From contig NZ_RBRE01000008.1 of NCBI RefSeq assembly GCF_003700275.1, positions 1 through 64,000 on the forward strand: a stretch of DNA of 64,000 nucleotides. Reading direction: 5' to 3'. Below are positions 45,868 through 55,923 of the stretch, one piece after another. The notes under the pieces are model-generated. The model made no database searches and was not told where the DNA came from. It was given only the letters and a program-made list of their open reading frames with translations. The translations under genes were made by a program, and so were the position numbers. This DNA comes from Pseudomonas cichorii (GTDB lineage Bacteria; Pseudomonadota; Gammaproteobacteria; Pseudomonadales; Pseudomonadaceae). Positions within the stretch are counted from its first letter, which is position 1. Each line of letters opens with the position of its first letter.

Positions 45868-47475
45868 TCAATGACGGAAATGGCGCATGCCGGTGAATAC
45901 CATGGCAATCCCGGCTTCATCCGCCGCTGCAATCACTTCGCTGTCGCGCATCGAGCCACCCGGCTGGATCACCGCAGTGATACCGGCCTTGGCAGCATTG
46001 TCGATGCCGTCGCGGAACGGGAAGAATGCATCGGAAGCCATGACCGCGCCCTGAACCTGCAAACCAGCGTGCTCGGCCTTGATGGCGGCGATACGTGCGG
46101 AGTTCACACGGCTCATCTGGCCTGCGCCGACACCGATGGTCTGGCGATTCTTGGCGTAGACGATGGCGTTGGACTTGACGTACTTGGCGACTTTCCAGGC
46201 GAAGATCAGGTCGTGTACTTCGTGCTCGGTCGGAGCGCGCTGGGTCACGATCTTGAGGTCGGCCGAGGTGATCATGCCGATATCGCGGCTCTGTACCAGC
46301 AGACCGCCGTTGACGCGCTTGTAATCCCAGGCAGCGCCGCGTTCTGCGGCCCACTGGCCGGTGGTCAGCAGGCGGACATTGGTCTTGGTGGCGACGATGG
46401 CCTGAGCCTCGGCGCTGACGCTTGGCGCAATGATGACTTCGACGAACTGACGCTCGACGATGGCCCTGGCGGTTTCTGCGTCCAGCTCACGGTTGAAGGC
46501 AATGATGCCGCCGAAAGCCGATTCGGTATCGGTGGCGTAGGCCAGTTCGTAGGCCTGGCGAATGCCGCCTTCCTCGTCCGGGCATACCGAAACGCCGCAC
46601 GGGTTGGCGTGCTTGACGATCACACAGGCCGGCTTGACGAAGCTCTTGACGCATTCCAGCGCGGCATCGGTATCGGCCACGTTGTTGAACGACAGTTCCT
46701 TGCCCTGCAACTGGGTAGCCGTCGCGATGCCGATTTCGGCAGGCTTGGCTTCAACGTAAAACGCCGCGCTCTGGTGCGGGTTCTCGCCGTAGCGCATTTC
46801 CTGAGCCTTGACGAACTGGGTATTGAAGGTGCGCGGGAACTGGCTGCGGCCTTCGGTGCTGAGGGTTTCTGCGCTCTGGTCGACGCTGCCCAGGTAGTTG
46901 GCGATCATGCCGTCGTAGGCGGCAGTGTGCTCGAATGCCTTGAGCATCAGGTCGAAACGCTGTGCGTAGGTCAGGCCGCCGGCCTTGAGGTTTTCCAGCA
47001 CCTGCGCGTAATCGCTGGCGTTGACCACGATGGCGACGTCTTTATGGTTCTTGGCTGCGGAGCGAACCATGGTCGGACCGCCGATATCGATGTTCTCGAT
47101 GGCGGTCGGCAGGTCGCAGCCCGGCTTGGAAACCGTGGCCTCGAACGGGTAGAGGTTGACCGCGACCAGATCGATCGGCTTGATACCGTGTTCGTTCATG
47201 ATTGCATCGTCGATGCCGCGACGACCCAGGATGCCGCCGTGGATTTTCGGGTGCAGCGTCTTGACCCGACCATCCATCATTTCTGCGAAACCGGTGTAAT
47301 CGGCCACTTCCACGGCTGCGACACCATTGTCCTGCAGCAGCTTGAAAGTACCGCCAGTAGAAAGAATCTCTACGCCCAGCGCTTCAAGCTCGCGTGCGAA
47401 TTCGAGGATTCCTGTCTTGTCGGAAACGCTGATCAAAGCGCGGCGGATCGGCAGGCGGGTAGTCTGGTCGGTCAT
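45868..47475 (-). CDS. purH: Bifunctional AICAR transformylase / IMP cyclohydrolase
   Basis: 535 codons from ATG 47475 (G-G-A-A-A six bases upstream). The N-terminal MGS-like cyclohydrolase domain begins [12 protein letters not shown]; the transformylase domain contains K-H-A-N-P-C-G-V-S with the catalytic K-H pair and ends G-M-R-H-F-R-H. It catalyses the last two steps of IMP synthesis. It lies downstream of fis, separated by a terminator hairpin. Confidence 0.97.
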   Translation of the reverse strand: MTDQTTRLPIRRALISVSDKTGILEFARELEALGVEILSTGGTFKLLQDNGVAAVEVADYTGFAEMMDGRVKTLHPKIHGGILGRRGIDDAIMNEHGIKPIDLVAVNLYPFEATVSKPGCDLPTAIENIDIGGPTMVRSAAKNHKDVAIVVNASDYAQVLENLKAGGLTYAQRFDLMLKAFEHTAAYDGMIANYLGSVDQSAETLSTEGRSQFPRTFNTQFVKAQEMRYGENPHQSAAFYVEAKPAEIGIATATQLQGKELSFNNVADTDAALECVKSFVKPACVIVKHANPCGVSVCPDEEGGIRQAYELAYATDTESAFGGIIAFNRELDAETARAIVERQFVEVIIAPSVSAEAQAIVATKTNVRLLTTGQWAAERGAAWDYKRVNGGLLVQSRDIGMITSADLKIVTQRAPTEHEVHDLIFAWKVAKYVKSNAIVYAKNRQTIGVGAGQMSRVNSARIAAIKAEHAGLQVQGAVMASDAFFPFRDGIDNAAKAGITAVIQPGGSMRDSEVIAAADEAGIAMVFTGMRHFRH

Positions 47476-47507
47476 TTCAATTTCCATCAAAAGCAAAGGA
47501 AGTCAGC

Positions 47508-47543
47508 AAAAAAGGCGACCGCTTTCAGGTAGGTCGCCTTTTC
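47508..47543 (-). terminator. Terminator after fis
   Basis: Arms AAAAAAGGCGACC (47508-47520) and GGTCGCCTTTT (47532-47542) with an 11-base loop. On the minus strand the stem ends in TTTTTT, giving a proper Rho-independent terminator 12 bases past the fis stop, just before purH. Confidence 0.85.
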
Positions 47544-47555
47544 TGTATTGAATGC

Positions 47556-47876
47556 TTAAAGCAGGTCGTACTGCTTGAGTTTCTTGCGCAGCGTGCCGCG
47601 ATTGAGCCCCAGCAGTTCGGAAGCCTTCGTCTGGTTGCCCTTGACGTAGTTCATCACGCTTTCGAGAAGCGGAGCCTCGACTTCCGATAACACCAGGTTG
47701 TACACGTCAGTGACGGAGGCGCCTTCGAGGTGGGCGAAATAATTGTGCAGCGCTTTCTCGACACTACCGCGCAGGGTCTGGCCCTCTTCGCTCGGCGTGT
47801 TGAGGTGCTGTTTCAAATTGACGTTGTCGCTCACGGGTGTTGTTCCACTCACTAAAGTCTCGGTCATCATCGTCAT
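47556..47876 (-). CDS. fis: DNA-binding protein Fis
   Basis: 106 codons; start overlaps the dusB stop (ATGA). The C-terminal helix-turn-helix [19 protein letters not shown] is the Fis signature, and the N-terminal part holds the beta-hairpin/dimer region. A nucleoid protein that bends DNA and adjusts transcription with growth phase. The dusB-fis operon is conserved in gammaproteobacteria. Confidence 0.96.
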   Translation of the reverse strand: MTMMTETLVSGTTPVSDNVNLKQHLNTPSEEGQTLRGSVEKALHNYFAHLEGASVTDVYNLVLSEVEAPLLESVMNYVKGNQTKASELLGLNRGTLRKKLKQYDLL

Positions 47877-48886
47877 GCGGCCACCTCTTCTTTTTTCTCG
47901 TTATCCGGGCCCTTGCAGCCTTGGCTCAAGAACTCCCGGACGTTGGCGCACTGTGCTTCCGTATCTTCCAAACGATTGAAGTGGGCGCGAAACTCCCTGG
48001 CGCCCGGCAAGGTTGCGAGATACCAACCGACATGTTTGCGTGCAATACGCACTCCCATCACGTCTCCATAGAAGGCGTGCAGGGCTGCCAGATGTTCAAG
48101 CAGAATACGTTCCACTTCACCCAACTGCAGCGCCGGCAGTTTCTCGCCGGTACGCAGGTAGTGATCTATCTCACGAAAAATCCACGGACGCCCCTGGGCG
48201 GCCCTGCCAATCAGTAAACCGTCCGCTCCGGTGGCCTGCAGCACATACCGGGCCTTTTCGGGTGAATCGATGTCGCCATTGGCGAATACCGGAATCGACA
48301 TCGCCTGCTTGATTTCAGCAATGGTGTCGTACTCGGCTTCGCCGGTGTAAAGGTCTGCGCGGGTCCGGCCATGCACCGCCAGCGCCTGAATTCCTGCCTG
48401 TTCGGCGATTCTGGCGACCGTCAGGCCGTTCCGGTTCTCGCGGTCCCAGCCGGTGCGGATCTTCAGGGTCACCGGTACATCGACTGCAGCCACTACCGCC
48501 TGCAGAATCTCACTCACCAGCTTTTCATCTTTCAGAAGCGCCGAGCCTGCAGCCTTGTTGCAGACCTTCTTGGCCGGGCAGCCCATGTTGATATCGATGA
48601 TCTGGGCACCGAGTTCGACATTGGCTCGCGCGGCCTGCGCGAGCATCTGCGGATCGCCGCCGGCGATCTGTACCGAGCGGGGCTCGGGATCACCTTCATG
48701 GATCATGCGCAGACGCGATTTGCGACTGTTCCACAGGCTCATGTCACTGGTGACCATTTCCGATACCACCAGGCCTGCGCCGAGTTCTCTGCACAGTTGA
48801 CGGAAAGGCTGGTCGGTGACACCCGCCATCGGGGCGAGAATCAAGCCATTCTGTAGCGTATATGGACCGATGCGTACCGCCGACAT
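47873..48886 (-). CDS. dusB: tRNA-dihydrouridine synthase B
   Basis: 337 codons. Flavoenzyme TIM barrel with [27 protein letters not shown] (catalytic Cys), H-G-R-T-R and N-G-D-I. It reduces specific uridines in the tRNA D-loop. First gene of the dusB-fis operon; a small terminator-like hairpin lies in its leader. Confidence 0.95.
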   Translation of the reverse strand: MSAVRIGPYTLQNGLILAPMAGVTDQPFRQLCRELGAGLVVSEMVTSDMSLWNSRKSRLRMIHEGDPEPRSVQIAGGDPQMLAQAARANVELGAQIIDINMGCPAKKVCNKAAGSALLKDEKLVSEILQAVVAAVDVPVTLKIRTGWDRENRNGLTVARIAEQAGIQALAVHGRTRADLYTGEAEYDTIAEIKQAMSIPVFANGDIDSPEKARYVLQATGADGLLIGRAAQGRPWIFREIDHYLRTGEKLPALQLGEVERILLEHLAALHAFYGDVMGVRIARKHVGWYLATLPGAREFRAHFNRLEDTEAQCANVREFLSQGCKGPDNEKKEEVAA

Positions 48887-49202
48887 AGCTTTACCTATCG
48901 TGGGGCCGAATCATCCGCAGGCCGTGTAAAAAACCGTTCCACACGGTCTGCTACAGCCCCGTCTCCAGTTGCCCTGGCAACCGTCAGACTGAACCGAGAG
49001 TTTGAAAAAGGGTTGGCATGATACCCGCTCTCGATGACTGGATAAAGGCTGAATTGGATAAAATCTGAACAGTTATTTTCTTATCGCTAACGGTTCGCTT
49101 CTGGAGCGAACGGTCATGAAAAGGGCGTCATTTATGCTATGTGGCCTGCGCCGACGCGCCTTCAGGCGCCAGTAGTGTCGGCGGGAGAGGTGAGGCCGGG
49201 GC
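48887..49202. other. 316-base intergenic region upstream of dusB-fis
   Basis: No gene is visible. On the minus strand at 48928-48947 there is a small hairpin ACCGT-GTGGA-ACGGT followed by TTTTTT, about 45 bases before dusB. It is either the end of the upstream prmA/DUF3426 message or an attenuator in the dusB-fis leader. Further right are an inverted repeat around 49090-49112 (CGTTCGCT / AGCGAACG-like) and a GC-rich GGCGCC hairpin near 49158-49175. The growth-regulated fis promoter is expected here but was not located. Confidence 0.45.
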
Positions 49203-50534
49203 TCATTCCGGTGAGCGGAAGTTCAGGCTGTAATTCACGGCTTTGGCGCCAGGATCGAGGATATCCAGTGCAATATGGATCGGTGTCTGGGGTGGCATCT
49301 CTTCCTTGCCGGCCATTTCGCCGCTCAGGTATTCGCCGGGCTTGAACCGACGACTGGCAATGAGCTGACCGCTGGTATCGGCAAATCGCAGCTCCAGCAG
49401 CGGAAAGGGCTGGGAGAAGGATGCGCGGTTATAGATGATTGCGTCCACTACCAGTGCGCCCTGGAACTCGGGGTGACTGCGCACCACCAGATTGCTGCTC
49501 TTGAGCAGGTTGATGTCGACTTTCGACGGCACCTTGCAGCCAATCTGCGGGCATATCTGCTGGAACCAGGGGCGATACTGATCCTGGCGGGCCAGATGGT
49601 CGAAGTGATACCAGATGTACTGGCTCGCCAGACCGGCCAATGCCAGCATGATCAAAAAGCCCCAGGCCAGACGACGCCCCCAGCGCGGCTTCGGGCGTTG
49701 CCAGTCCAGTTGCAGCGGGTCATCGGTAAGGTCCAGAAGGGCCTGGTCGCGCATGGCCGGTTCGTTTCGCGGGCGTTTGCCGCGCGAATCGATCACTGGC
49801 TCGGGGTCATCGCTGTGATCTTCGTCGTCATCATCGCGTGCCGACCAGCGCTCGCTGCTTTCGGTGGCGGGAGCCTTGCGTGCAGTCAGGGCTGGCTGCT
49901 CATCGTCCAGATCGACATTGTCCAGCGACAATGACGGCTCGGTCCGCTCACGGCCGGAAGGCTGCTCGGCTTCAGGCTCGGGTTCGTGTTCCGGTTCGGC
50001 TGGCGGCTCGTTGGCGGTGACCACTTCGGCCTGTATTTCCGGCAGATGGCTGACGTCATCGTTGCGCAGGCTGCCGACCCAGGTGCTCTCTTCGGTTTCG
50101 GTGTTGTCACGCTTGGCGGTCAGGGCCGCGTCGTTGGGCCGGGTGTTGGGCTTGCCGAACGTGTCGGGCAGCTGGATTTCCCGCTGCTCAAGCCGGGCCA
50201 GCTCTTCGTCGAGGTCCAGGTTATCCAGGTCGAATTCGCTGACTTTCCAGGGATCGTCATCTTCCGCGACGGCTTTCTGTAGCTCGGGCTCCGGTCTGTC
50301 GAGGAGCGCCGGAGGCGTTTGCTCGATAACCTCGGCGGCGATGACTTCCTCGGCAGGCGCTTGCGTGACCTCGGGTTCGTCGACCGGGCGCTGCTCCAGC
50401 AGTTGTCTGGCGGCATTGAAGACCTGCAGACAGGCTCCGCAGCGCACCACGCCGCGGGCCACGCTCAACTGGGCGTGGCTGACTCTGAAACTGGTTTGGC
50501 AGTGCGGGCACTGGGTGACGAAGCTGTCGGTCAT
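49203..50534 (-). CDS. Zinc-ribbon and DUF3426 membrane protein
   Basis: 443 codons. The N-terminal MJ0042-type zinc ribbon (C-P-H-C-x(20)-C-G-A-C) is followed by a long acidic, low-complexity linker (about residues 45-275), one membrane helix (W-G-F-L-I-M-L-A-L-A-G-L-A-S) and the DUF3426 domain. This layout is common next to prmA in pseudomonads. Function unknown; possibly a DNA- or protein-binding membrane anchor. It is transcribed after prmA with a 24-base gap. Confidence 0.8.
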   Translation of the reverse strand: MTDSFVTQCPHCQTSFRVSHAQLSVARGVVRCGACLQVFNAARQLLEQRPVDEPEVTQAPAEEVIAAEVIEQTPPALLDRPEPELQKAVAEDDDPWKVSEFDLDNLDLDEELARLEQREIQLPDTFGKPNTRPNDAALTAKRDNTETEESTWVGSLRNDDVSHLPEIQAEVVTANEPPAEPEHEPEPEAEQPSGRERTEPSLSLDNVDLDDEQPALTARKAPATESSERWSARDDDDEDHSDDPEPVIDSRGKRPRNEPAMRDQALLDLTDDPLQLDWQRPKPRWGRRLAWGFLIMLALAGLASQYIWYHFDHLARQDQYRPWFQQICPQIGCKVPSKVDINLLKSSNLVVRSHPEFQGALVVDAIIYNRASFSQPFPLLELRFADTSGQLIASRRFKPGEYLSGEMAGKEEMPPQTPIHIALDILDPGAKAVNYSLNFRSPE

Positions 50535-50558
50535 GCTGCGGTCCGGTTGAGGCGGCGG

Positions 50559-51437
50559 TTAACGGCGACGACCTGTGATGCGTACCCAGCCATCACGGTT
50601 GGCGATTGGGTCCAGATCGAATGTAGCAGCATAGGCTGCAGCTACTTCCGGGCCCTGTTCTGCAAGGATTCCGGACAGCGCCAGGCGACCACCGGTCTTG
50701 ACCAGTGTTGCCAGTTGCGGTGCCAGCGATACCAGCGGGCCGGCCAGGATATTGGCGACCAGCACATCGGCGGGTTGTTGCGGCAGCTCTTCGGGCAGAT
50801 ACAGCGGGAAACGCTCAGCGGCAATGTTGTTGCGTCCGGCGTTGTCACGCGAGGCTTCGAGGGCCTGGACGTCGATATCGGTGCCGACCGCCTGCTCGGC
50901 GCCCAGTAACAGGGCGGCGATTGCCAGGATGCCCGAACCACAGCCGAAATCCAGCACGTTGCAGCCTTTCAGGTCCTGGCCGTCCAGCCACTCCAGGCAC
51001 AGGGCCGTGGTGGGGTGCGTGCCGGTGCCGAATGCCAGGCCCGGATCGAGCAGCAGGTTGACGGCGTCCGGCTCGGGTGCGGCATGCCAGCTTGGAACGA
51101 TCCACAGGCGCTGGCCGAAACGCATCGGCTGGAAGTTATCCATCCAGCTGCGCTCCCAGTCCTGATCTTCGATGACTTCGGCGGTGTGCTCGGGCAGCTC
51201 GGCGTCGGTCAGCAGGCGCAGATGCGCCAGGGCCAGATCGGCATCGGTATCGGCCTCGAACAGGGCCAGCAGGTGGGTGTGCGCCCACAGTGGCGTGGTA
51301 TTGAGCTCTGGCTCGAAAATCGGCTGGTCTTCGGCATCCATGAAGGTCACGGATACGGCGCCGACTTCAAGCAGCGCGTCCTCGTAGGTTTCGGCTTGTT
51401 CTGGGCTGATGGCGAGGCGGACTTGCAGCCAAGGCAT
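50559..51437 (-). CDS. prmA: Ribosomal protein L11 methyltransferase
   Basis: 292 codons. Begins [11 protein letters not shown] and holds the SAM motif [14 protein letters not shown] with the preceding [12 protein letters not shown] loop and the later N-I-L-A-G-P-L. PrmA trimethylates L11. It follows the accBC operon, from which it is separated by a strong terminator. Confidence 0.95.
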   Translation of the reverse strand: MPWLQVRLAISPEQAETYEDALLEVGAVSVTFMDAEDQPIFEPELNTTPLWAHTHLLALFEADTDADLALAHLRLLTDAELPEHTAEVIEDQDWERSWMDNFQPMRFGQRLWIVPSWHAAPEPDAVNLLLDPGLAFGTGTHPTTALCLEWLDGQDLKGCNVLDFGCGSGILAIAALLLGAEQAVGTDIDVQALEASRDNAGRNNIAAERFPLYLPEELPQQPADVLVANILAGPLVSLAPQLATLVKTGGRLALSGILAEQGPEVAAAYAATFDLDPIANRDGWVRITGRRR

Positions 51438-51515
51438 GGCGGATTACCTTCGAGTCAAAATTTGTGTACGGCGTTGCCGCGAGAAGCGGGCAAGTTTACT
51501 TCTATGCGGCGCAAA

Positions 51516-51545
51516 CAACAAAGCCGCATCGCTGCGGCTTTGTTG
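51516..51545 (-). terminator. Terminator of the accBC operon
   Basis: Perfect 13-bp stem CAACAAAGCCGCA / TGCGGCTTTGTTG around TCGC, between accC and prmA. On the minus strand the sequence after the stem is TTTGC, a short T run. Confidence 0.75.
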
Positions 51546-51562
51546 ATCTGAAACACGCTGAC

Positions 51563-52906
51563 TTATTGATTGGCCAGTTTGTGTTCCAGATAGTGGATGT
51601 TGACTCCGCCTTCGCAGAAGCCTTCATCACGGGTCAGATCACGGTGCAGCGGGATATTGGTCTTGATCCCGTCGACCACGATTTCATCCAGGGCATTGCG
51701 CATGCGTGCCATGGCTTCGTCGCGGGTTGCGCCCCAGGTGATCAGCTTGCCGATCAGCGAGTCGTAGTTCGACGGAACCTTGTAGCCGCTGTACAGATGC
51801 GAGTCGACCCGCACGCCGTTACCGCCCGGGGCGTGGAAGTGCTTGACCAGACCTGGGCTCGGAATGAAGGTTTTCGGATCTTCAGCGTTGATCCGGCATT
51901 CCAGCGCATGCCCGTTGATGACTACGTCATCCTGGGTGTACGACAGTTTGTTGCCGGCGGCGATGCTCAGCATCTCCTTGACGATGTCGATACCGGTGAC
52001 CATTTCCGAAACCGGGTGCTCTACCTGAACACGAGTGTTCATTTCGATGAAGTAGAAGCGGCCGTTCTCGTACAGGAACTCGAAAGTGCCAGCGCCACGG
52101 TAGCCGATGTCGATACAGGCCTGAACGCAGCTTTTCAGTACGTCAGCGCGTGCATCTTCGTCGATGAACGGTGCCGGAGCTTCTTCCAGAACTTTCTGGT
52201 GACGACGTTGCAGCGAGCAATCGCGGTCGCCCAGGTGGATCGCATTGCCCTGGCCGTCGGAAATGACCTGGACTTCCACGTGACGTGGGTTGGTCAGGTA
52301 CTTTTCCAGGTAAACCATCGGGTTGCTGAACCAGGCAGCCGCTTCGGCGCGGGTCTGGCTGGCAGCTGCGATCAGTTCTTCCTCGCGGTGAACCACACGC
52401 ATGCCGCGACCACCACCGCCACCGGCGGCCTTGATGATCACCGGGTAGCCGACTTCACGACCGATGCGCAGTGCGGTTTCTTCGTCTTCCGGCAGCGGGC
52501 CGTCGGAACCTGGAACCGTAGGCACATTGGCGCGCTTCATGGCGTCCTTGGCGGAAACCTTGTCACCCATCAGGCGAATGGTTTCGGCTTTGGGGCCGAT
52601 GAAGGCAAAACCCGATTTTTCTACCTGTTCGGCGAAATCCGCGTTTTCGGCAAGAAAGCCATAGCCAGGGTGAATCGCCGTGGCGCCGGTCAGTTCGGCA
52701 GCCGAGATGATTGCCGGGATATTCAGGTAGGACAGGTTGGCTGGCGCCGGACCGATGCAGACGGTTTCGTCTGCCAGGCCAAGGTGCATCAACTCGCGGT
52801 CTGCCGTGGAATGTACAGCGACGGTCTTGATGCCCTGTTCCTTACAGGCGCGCAGGATGCGCAAGGCAATTTCGCCGCGGTTGGCGATCAGAACTTTTTC
52901 CAACAT
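51563..52906 (-). CDS. accC: Acetyl-CoA carboxylase, biotin carboxylase subunit
   Basis: 447 codons from ATG 52906, matching the invariant [17 protein letters not shown] opening. ATP-grasp motifs G-G-G-G-R-G-M-R and [12 protein letters not shown] are present. It carboxylates biotin on AccB in the first committed step of fatty acid synthesis. Starts 17 bases after accB. Confidence 0.98.
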   Translation of the reverse strand: MLEKVLIANRGEIALRILRACKEQGIKTVAVHSTADRELMHLGLADETVCIGPAPANLSYLNIPAIISAAELTGATAIHPGYGFLAENADFAEQVEKSGFAFIGPKAETIRLMGDKVSAKDAMKRANVPTVPGSDGPLPEDEETALRIGREVGYPVIIKAAGGGGGRGMRVVHREEELIAAASQTRAEAAAWFSNPMVYLEKYLTNPRHVEVQVISDGQGNAIHLGDRDCSLQRRHQKVLEEAPAPFIDEDARADVLKSCVQACIDIGYRGAGTFEFLYENGRFYFIEMNTRVQVEHPVSEMVTGIDIVKEMLSIAAGNKLSYTQDDVVINGHALECRINAEDPKTFIPSPGLVKHFHAPGGNGVRVDSHLYSGYKVPSNYDSLIGKLITWGATRDEAMARMRNALDEIVVDGIKTNIPLHRDLTRDEGFCEGGVNIHYLEHKLANQ

Positions 52907-52923
52907 CGCAGGCTCTCCCCGGT

Positions 52924-53379
52924 TCAAACGATAGTGAACAGCGGCTGGTCAAATTCAACCGGCTGACCGTTTTCTACCAGGATGGATTCGATGACGCCGC
53001 TGGCTTCTGCCTGGATGTGGTTCATCATTTTCATCGCTTCGACGATGCAGATGGTGTCGCCTTTCTTGACGGTCTGGCCGACTTCCACGAATGCAGGCGA
53101 GGTAGGCGCCGGGGTGCGGTAGAAAGTACCGACCATTGGCGACTTGACCACGTGGCCGTTCAGCTTCGGAGCCGAAGGCGCTTCGGCAGCAGCGGTAACC
53201 GGTGCAGCGGCAGGTGCTGCAACCGGAGCGGCTACAGGAGCAGGTGCGTAGTACGGTTGTGCCGGAGTCTTGCTGTGACGGCTGATCCGTACGGATTCTT
53301 CGCCTTCACGGATCTCCAACTCGTCGATACCGGATTCTTCCAGCAGTTCGATCAGTTTCTTGACTTTGCGAATATCCAT
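52924..53379 (-). CDS. accB: Biotin carboxyl carrier protein
   Basis: 151 codons. An N-terminal helical region, an Ala/Pro-rich hinge (about 38-70) and the biotinyl domain with E-A-M-K-M, where K117 is biotinylated. Opens the accBC operon; 81 bases separate it from aroQ upstream. Confidence 0.97.
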   Translation of the reverse strand: MDIRKVKKLIELLEESGIDELEIREGEESVRISRHSKTPAQPYYAPAPVAAPVAAPAAAPVTAAAEAPSAPKLNGHVVKSPMVGTFYRTPAPTSPAFVEVGQTVKKGDTICIVEAMKMMNHIQAEASGVIESILVENGQPVEFDQPLFTIV

Positions 53380-53460
53380 TAATCATCAACTCCCAAGGGG
53401 TCTGTCAGGGCATTTCGGCGGCCGGTTCAAGCCGTGCGGTCCAGCGTCAGGCTGGTCCGT

Positions 53461-53913
53461 TCATGACTTGGAGCTAACGGCCAATTGTTCCAGGGCGGCC
53501 TCCAGGGCCAGTCGGTAACCGCTGGCGCCAAGGCCGCAGATCACTCCTACAGCAACATCTGAAAAGTAGGAGTGATGGCGGAAAGGTTCGCGTTTGTGCA
53601 CGTTCGATAAATGCACTTCGATGAATGGGATGCTCACTCCCAGCAGCGCGTCACGTATTGCCACACTTGTATGTGTAAAAGCGCCCGGATTGATCAGGAT
53701 GAAATCCACGCCTTCATCGCGTGCGGCATGGATCCGGTCGATCAATTCGTACTCGGCGTTGCTTTGCAGGTACATCAGATGGTGACCGGCATCGCGAGCC
53801 CGCCGTTCCAGGTCCTGGTTGATCTGCGCCAGGGTGACTGCGCCATATATCCCCGGCTCCCGGGTGCCGAGCAGATTCAGGTTGGGGCCGTGCAGGACCA
53901 GGAAAGTCGCCAT
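53461..53913 (-). CDS. aroQ: 3-dehydroquinate dehydratase, type II
   Basis: 150 codons from ATG 53913. [14 protein letters not shown], the N-P-G-A-F-T-H-T-S segment and E-V-H-L-S-N are the type II signatures. Dehydrates 3-dehydroquinate in the shikimate pathway. Directly upstream of accB, as is usual in gammaproteobacteria. Confidence 0.96.
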   Translation of the reverse strand: MATFLVLHGPNLNLLGTREPGIYGAVTLAQINQDLERRARDAGHHLMYLQSNAEYELIDRIHAARDEGVDFILINPGAFTHTSVAIRDALLGVSIPFIEVHLSNVHKREPFRHHSYFSDVAVGVICGLGASGYRLALEAALEQLAVSSKS

Positions 53914-54041
53914 TATTGATTCCTTTTTGTGTTTGCGAGCGTTCACGCCCGGCGACTATGCCGCAAGGGGGATGTACTGTCCAGTTAACTACAGTAGCCG
54001 ACACAATGAGCGATGTTTGCGTAAAGTTTATGACTCAGCAG

Positions 54042-55823
54042 CTAATTTTGGTCATTTGCTCTATTTATGCGCTCGATGAAGCCCGGAACGTCGATTTCAC
54101 CAACGATCCGGACCTTTTCCAGTTCTTCGCCGCTTTTACTGAAAAATAACAAGGCGGGTGGTCCGAACAGCTTGTAGCGATCAAGCAGGGCGCGTTGCTC
54201 TGCATTGCTGTCGGTCATGTCGAAACGGATCAGGCTGTAGCCCGCCAGTTTCTCGACGACGCCCGGATCGGGCAGGACTTCATGTTCGATTACCTTGCAA
54301 CTGATGCACCAGTCGGCATACCAGTCGAGCAGCAAGGGTTTGCCGGCATTTCTGGCTTCGCTCAAGGCCCGGTCCAGTTCGGCAGACGTACGGATGGTCT
54401 GCCATTGGGAAGTTGCCGCTACTGCCGCGCCGCTGTTCAAGGTTGCCTGTGGACGGCCCAGCGGGCGAGTCGGGTCGGTCTGGCCGTTCAATGCGCCGTA
54501 CCAACATGCCAGAGCGTAGACCAACAACAGCAGGCCGAGCAGTTGTGCGAGTTTTTGCCGGGCGGTTTTTTCCGTGAACTCCAGGGTTCCGAGGAACAAG
54601 GCGACTCCGGCACACAGAATGCCGACCAGCAACAGGGTGATTTCCCCTGGCAATACGCGGCTGAGCAAGCCAATCGCCAGGCCCAGCAGCAACACGCCAA
54701 TCGCGTTTTTCACGCTAACCAGCCATGGACCGCTTTTCGGCAGCCATGCTGCGCCACCGGTGGCGACCAGCAACAGCGGCGCGCCCATGCCCAGGCCCAA
54801 AGCGAACAGTTTCAGGCCGCCGCCGAGTGCATCTCCGCTGGCGCTTATATAAAGCAACGCACCGGCCAGCGGAGCCGAGACGCAAGGGGATACCAGCAGG
54901 CTGGAAACCACACCCAGCACCGCAGCGCCCCACAGCGAGCCGCCTTCGGTCTTGCCTGCGATGCGATCCAGCCGGTTGCTGATGGCCTGCGGCAGGCGCA
55001 GTTCTATAACTCCGAACATCGCCACGGCAAACAGGACGAAGAACAGCGAGAATGGCACCAGCACCCAGGCCGATTGCAGGCGTGCCTGCAGGTTCAGGCC
55101 TGCGCCGAACATGCCCATCAAGGCGCCGAGTATGGCGAAGCAGATCGCCATCGGCAGTACGTAGGCCAGTGACAGGCTCAGACCGCGCAGGCCGCCAACC
55201 TGACCGCGCAATACCACGCCGGACAGGATCGGCAGCATCGGCAGTACGCACGGAGTGAACGTCAGGCCGATACCGGCGAGGAAAAACAGCGCCAGTTCCT
55301 TCCAGTCCCAGGCCTGCTGGCCTGCTGCCGAAGCCGTGCCGACGGACTTGGCGGGCATATCGCCAATGATCAGTTGTTCGGTTTCCGGCGGGTAGCACAA
55401 GCCCTTGTCGGCGCAGCCCTGATAGCTCACGTTGAGAATAAACGGCCGCTCTTCGCCGGGCTTGCGCGGCAGGTCGATATCGAGAATGCCGTGATAGACC
55501 TCGACGTCGCCAAAATACTCATCGTGCTTCTTTTCACCGGCCGGCAGTTGCGCGGCGCCCAGGCCGATGTCAGCGGGTTCGGTACGGAACTGGAAACGAT
55601 GGCGATACAGGTAATAACCGTCGGTGGCGACGAAGCGCAGCTTGATCGATTGCGCGGTGGTTTCGATCAGGCTCAATTTGAATGCCTGGCGCACAGGCAG
55701 GAATTCCTTGCTGTTATCCAGTGTCGAGCCGCCCAGGGTCGGCGCGGGGCGACTGTCCAGCAGGCTGGTCGCGGAAGCAGGCAGGGCCAGGATCAACAGC
55801 ATCAGGCATAAAAAGCGGCGCAT
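54042..55823 (-). CDS. dsbD: Thiol:disulfide interchange protein DsbD
   Basis: 593 codons. Signal peptide; periplasmic alpha domain with C-A-D-K-G-L-C-Y-P-P; an eight-helix membrane domain with the redox cysteines in F-T-P-C-V-L-P-M and V-S-P-C-V-S-A-P; C-terminal thioredoxin domain with W-C-I-S-C. It moves electrons from cytoplasmic thioredoxin to periplasmic DsbC and cytochrome c maturation proteins. Confidence 0.96.
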   Translation of the reverse strand: MRRFLCLMLLILALPASATSLLDSRPAPTLGGSTLDNSKEFLPVRQAFKLSLIETTAQSIKLRFVATDGYYLYRHRFQFRTEPADIGLGAAQLPAGEKKHDEYFGDVEVYHGILDIDLPRKPGEERPFILNVSYQGCADKGLCYPPETEQLIIGDMPAKSVGTASAAGQQAWDWKELALFFLAGIGLTFTPCVLPMLPILSGVVLRGQVGGLRGLSLSLAYVLPMAICFAILGALMGMFGAGLNLQARLQSAWVLVPFSLFFVLFAVAMFGVIELRLPQAISNRLDRIAGKTEGGSLWGAAVLGVVSSLLVSPCVSAPLAGALLYISASGDALGGGLKLFALGLGMGAPLLLVATGGAAWLPKSGPWLVSVKNAIGVLLLGLAIGLLSRVLPGEITLLLVGILCAGVALFLGTLEFTEKTARQKLAQLLGLLLLVYALACWYGALNGQTDPTRPLGRPQATLNSGAAVAATSQWQTIRTSAELDRALSEARNAGKPLLLDWYADWCISCKVIEHEVLPDPGVVEKLAGYSLIRFDMTDSNAEQRALLDRYKLFGPPALLFFSKSGEELEKVRIVGEIDVPGFIERINRANDQN

Positions 55824-55923
55824 GGCAGGCTCGATTCTCGAAAGTCAGCGCATGATAGCGGAGTGTTTCACGGCATGCAGGGATCAGGTTTGTAAGGACG
55901 AGTTTCGTGATCGCCCTGATCGG

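Noticed and set aside
45787..47532. 581-codon plus-strand frame over purH
   Set aside because: Antisense shadow of purH, rich in V-G-D-H-A; no independent support.
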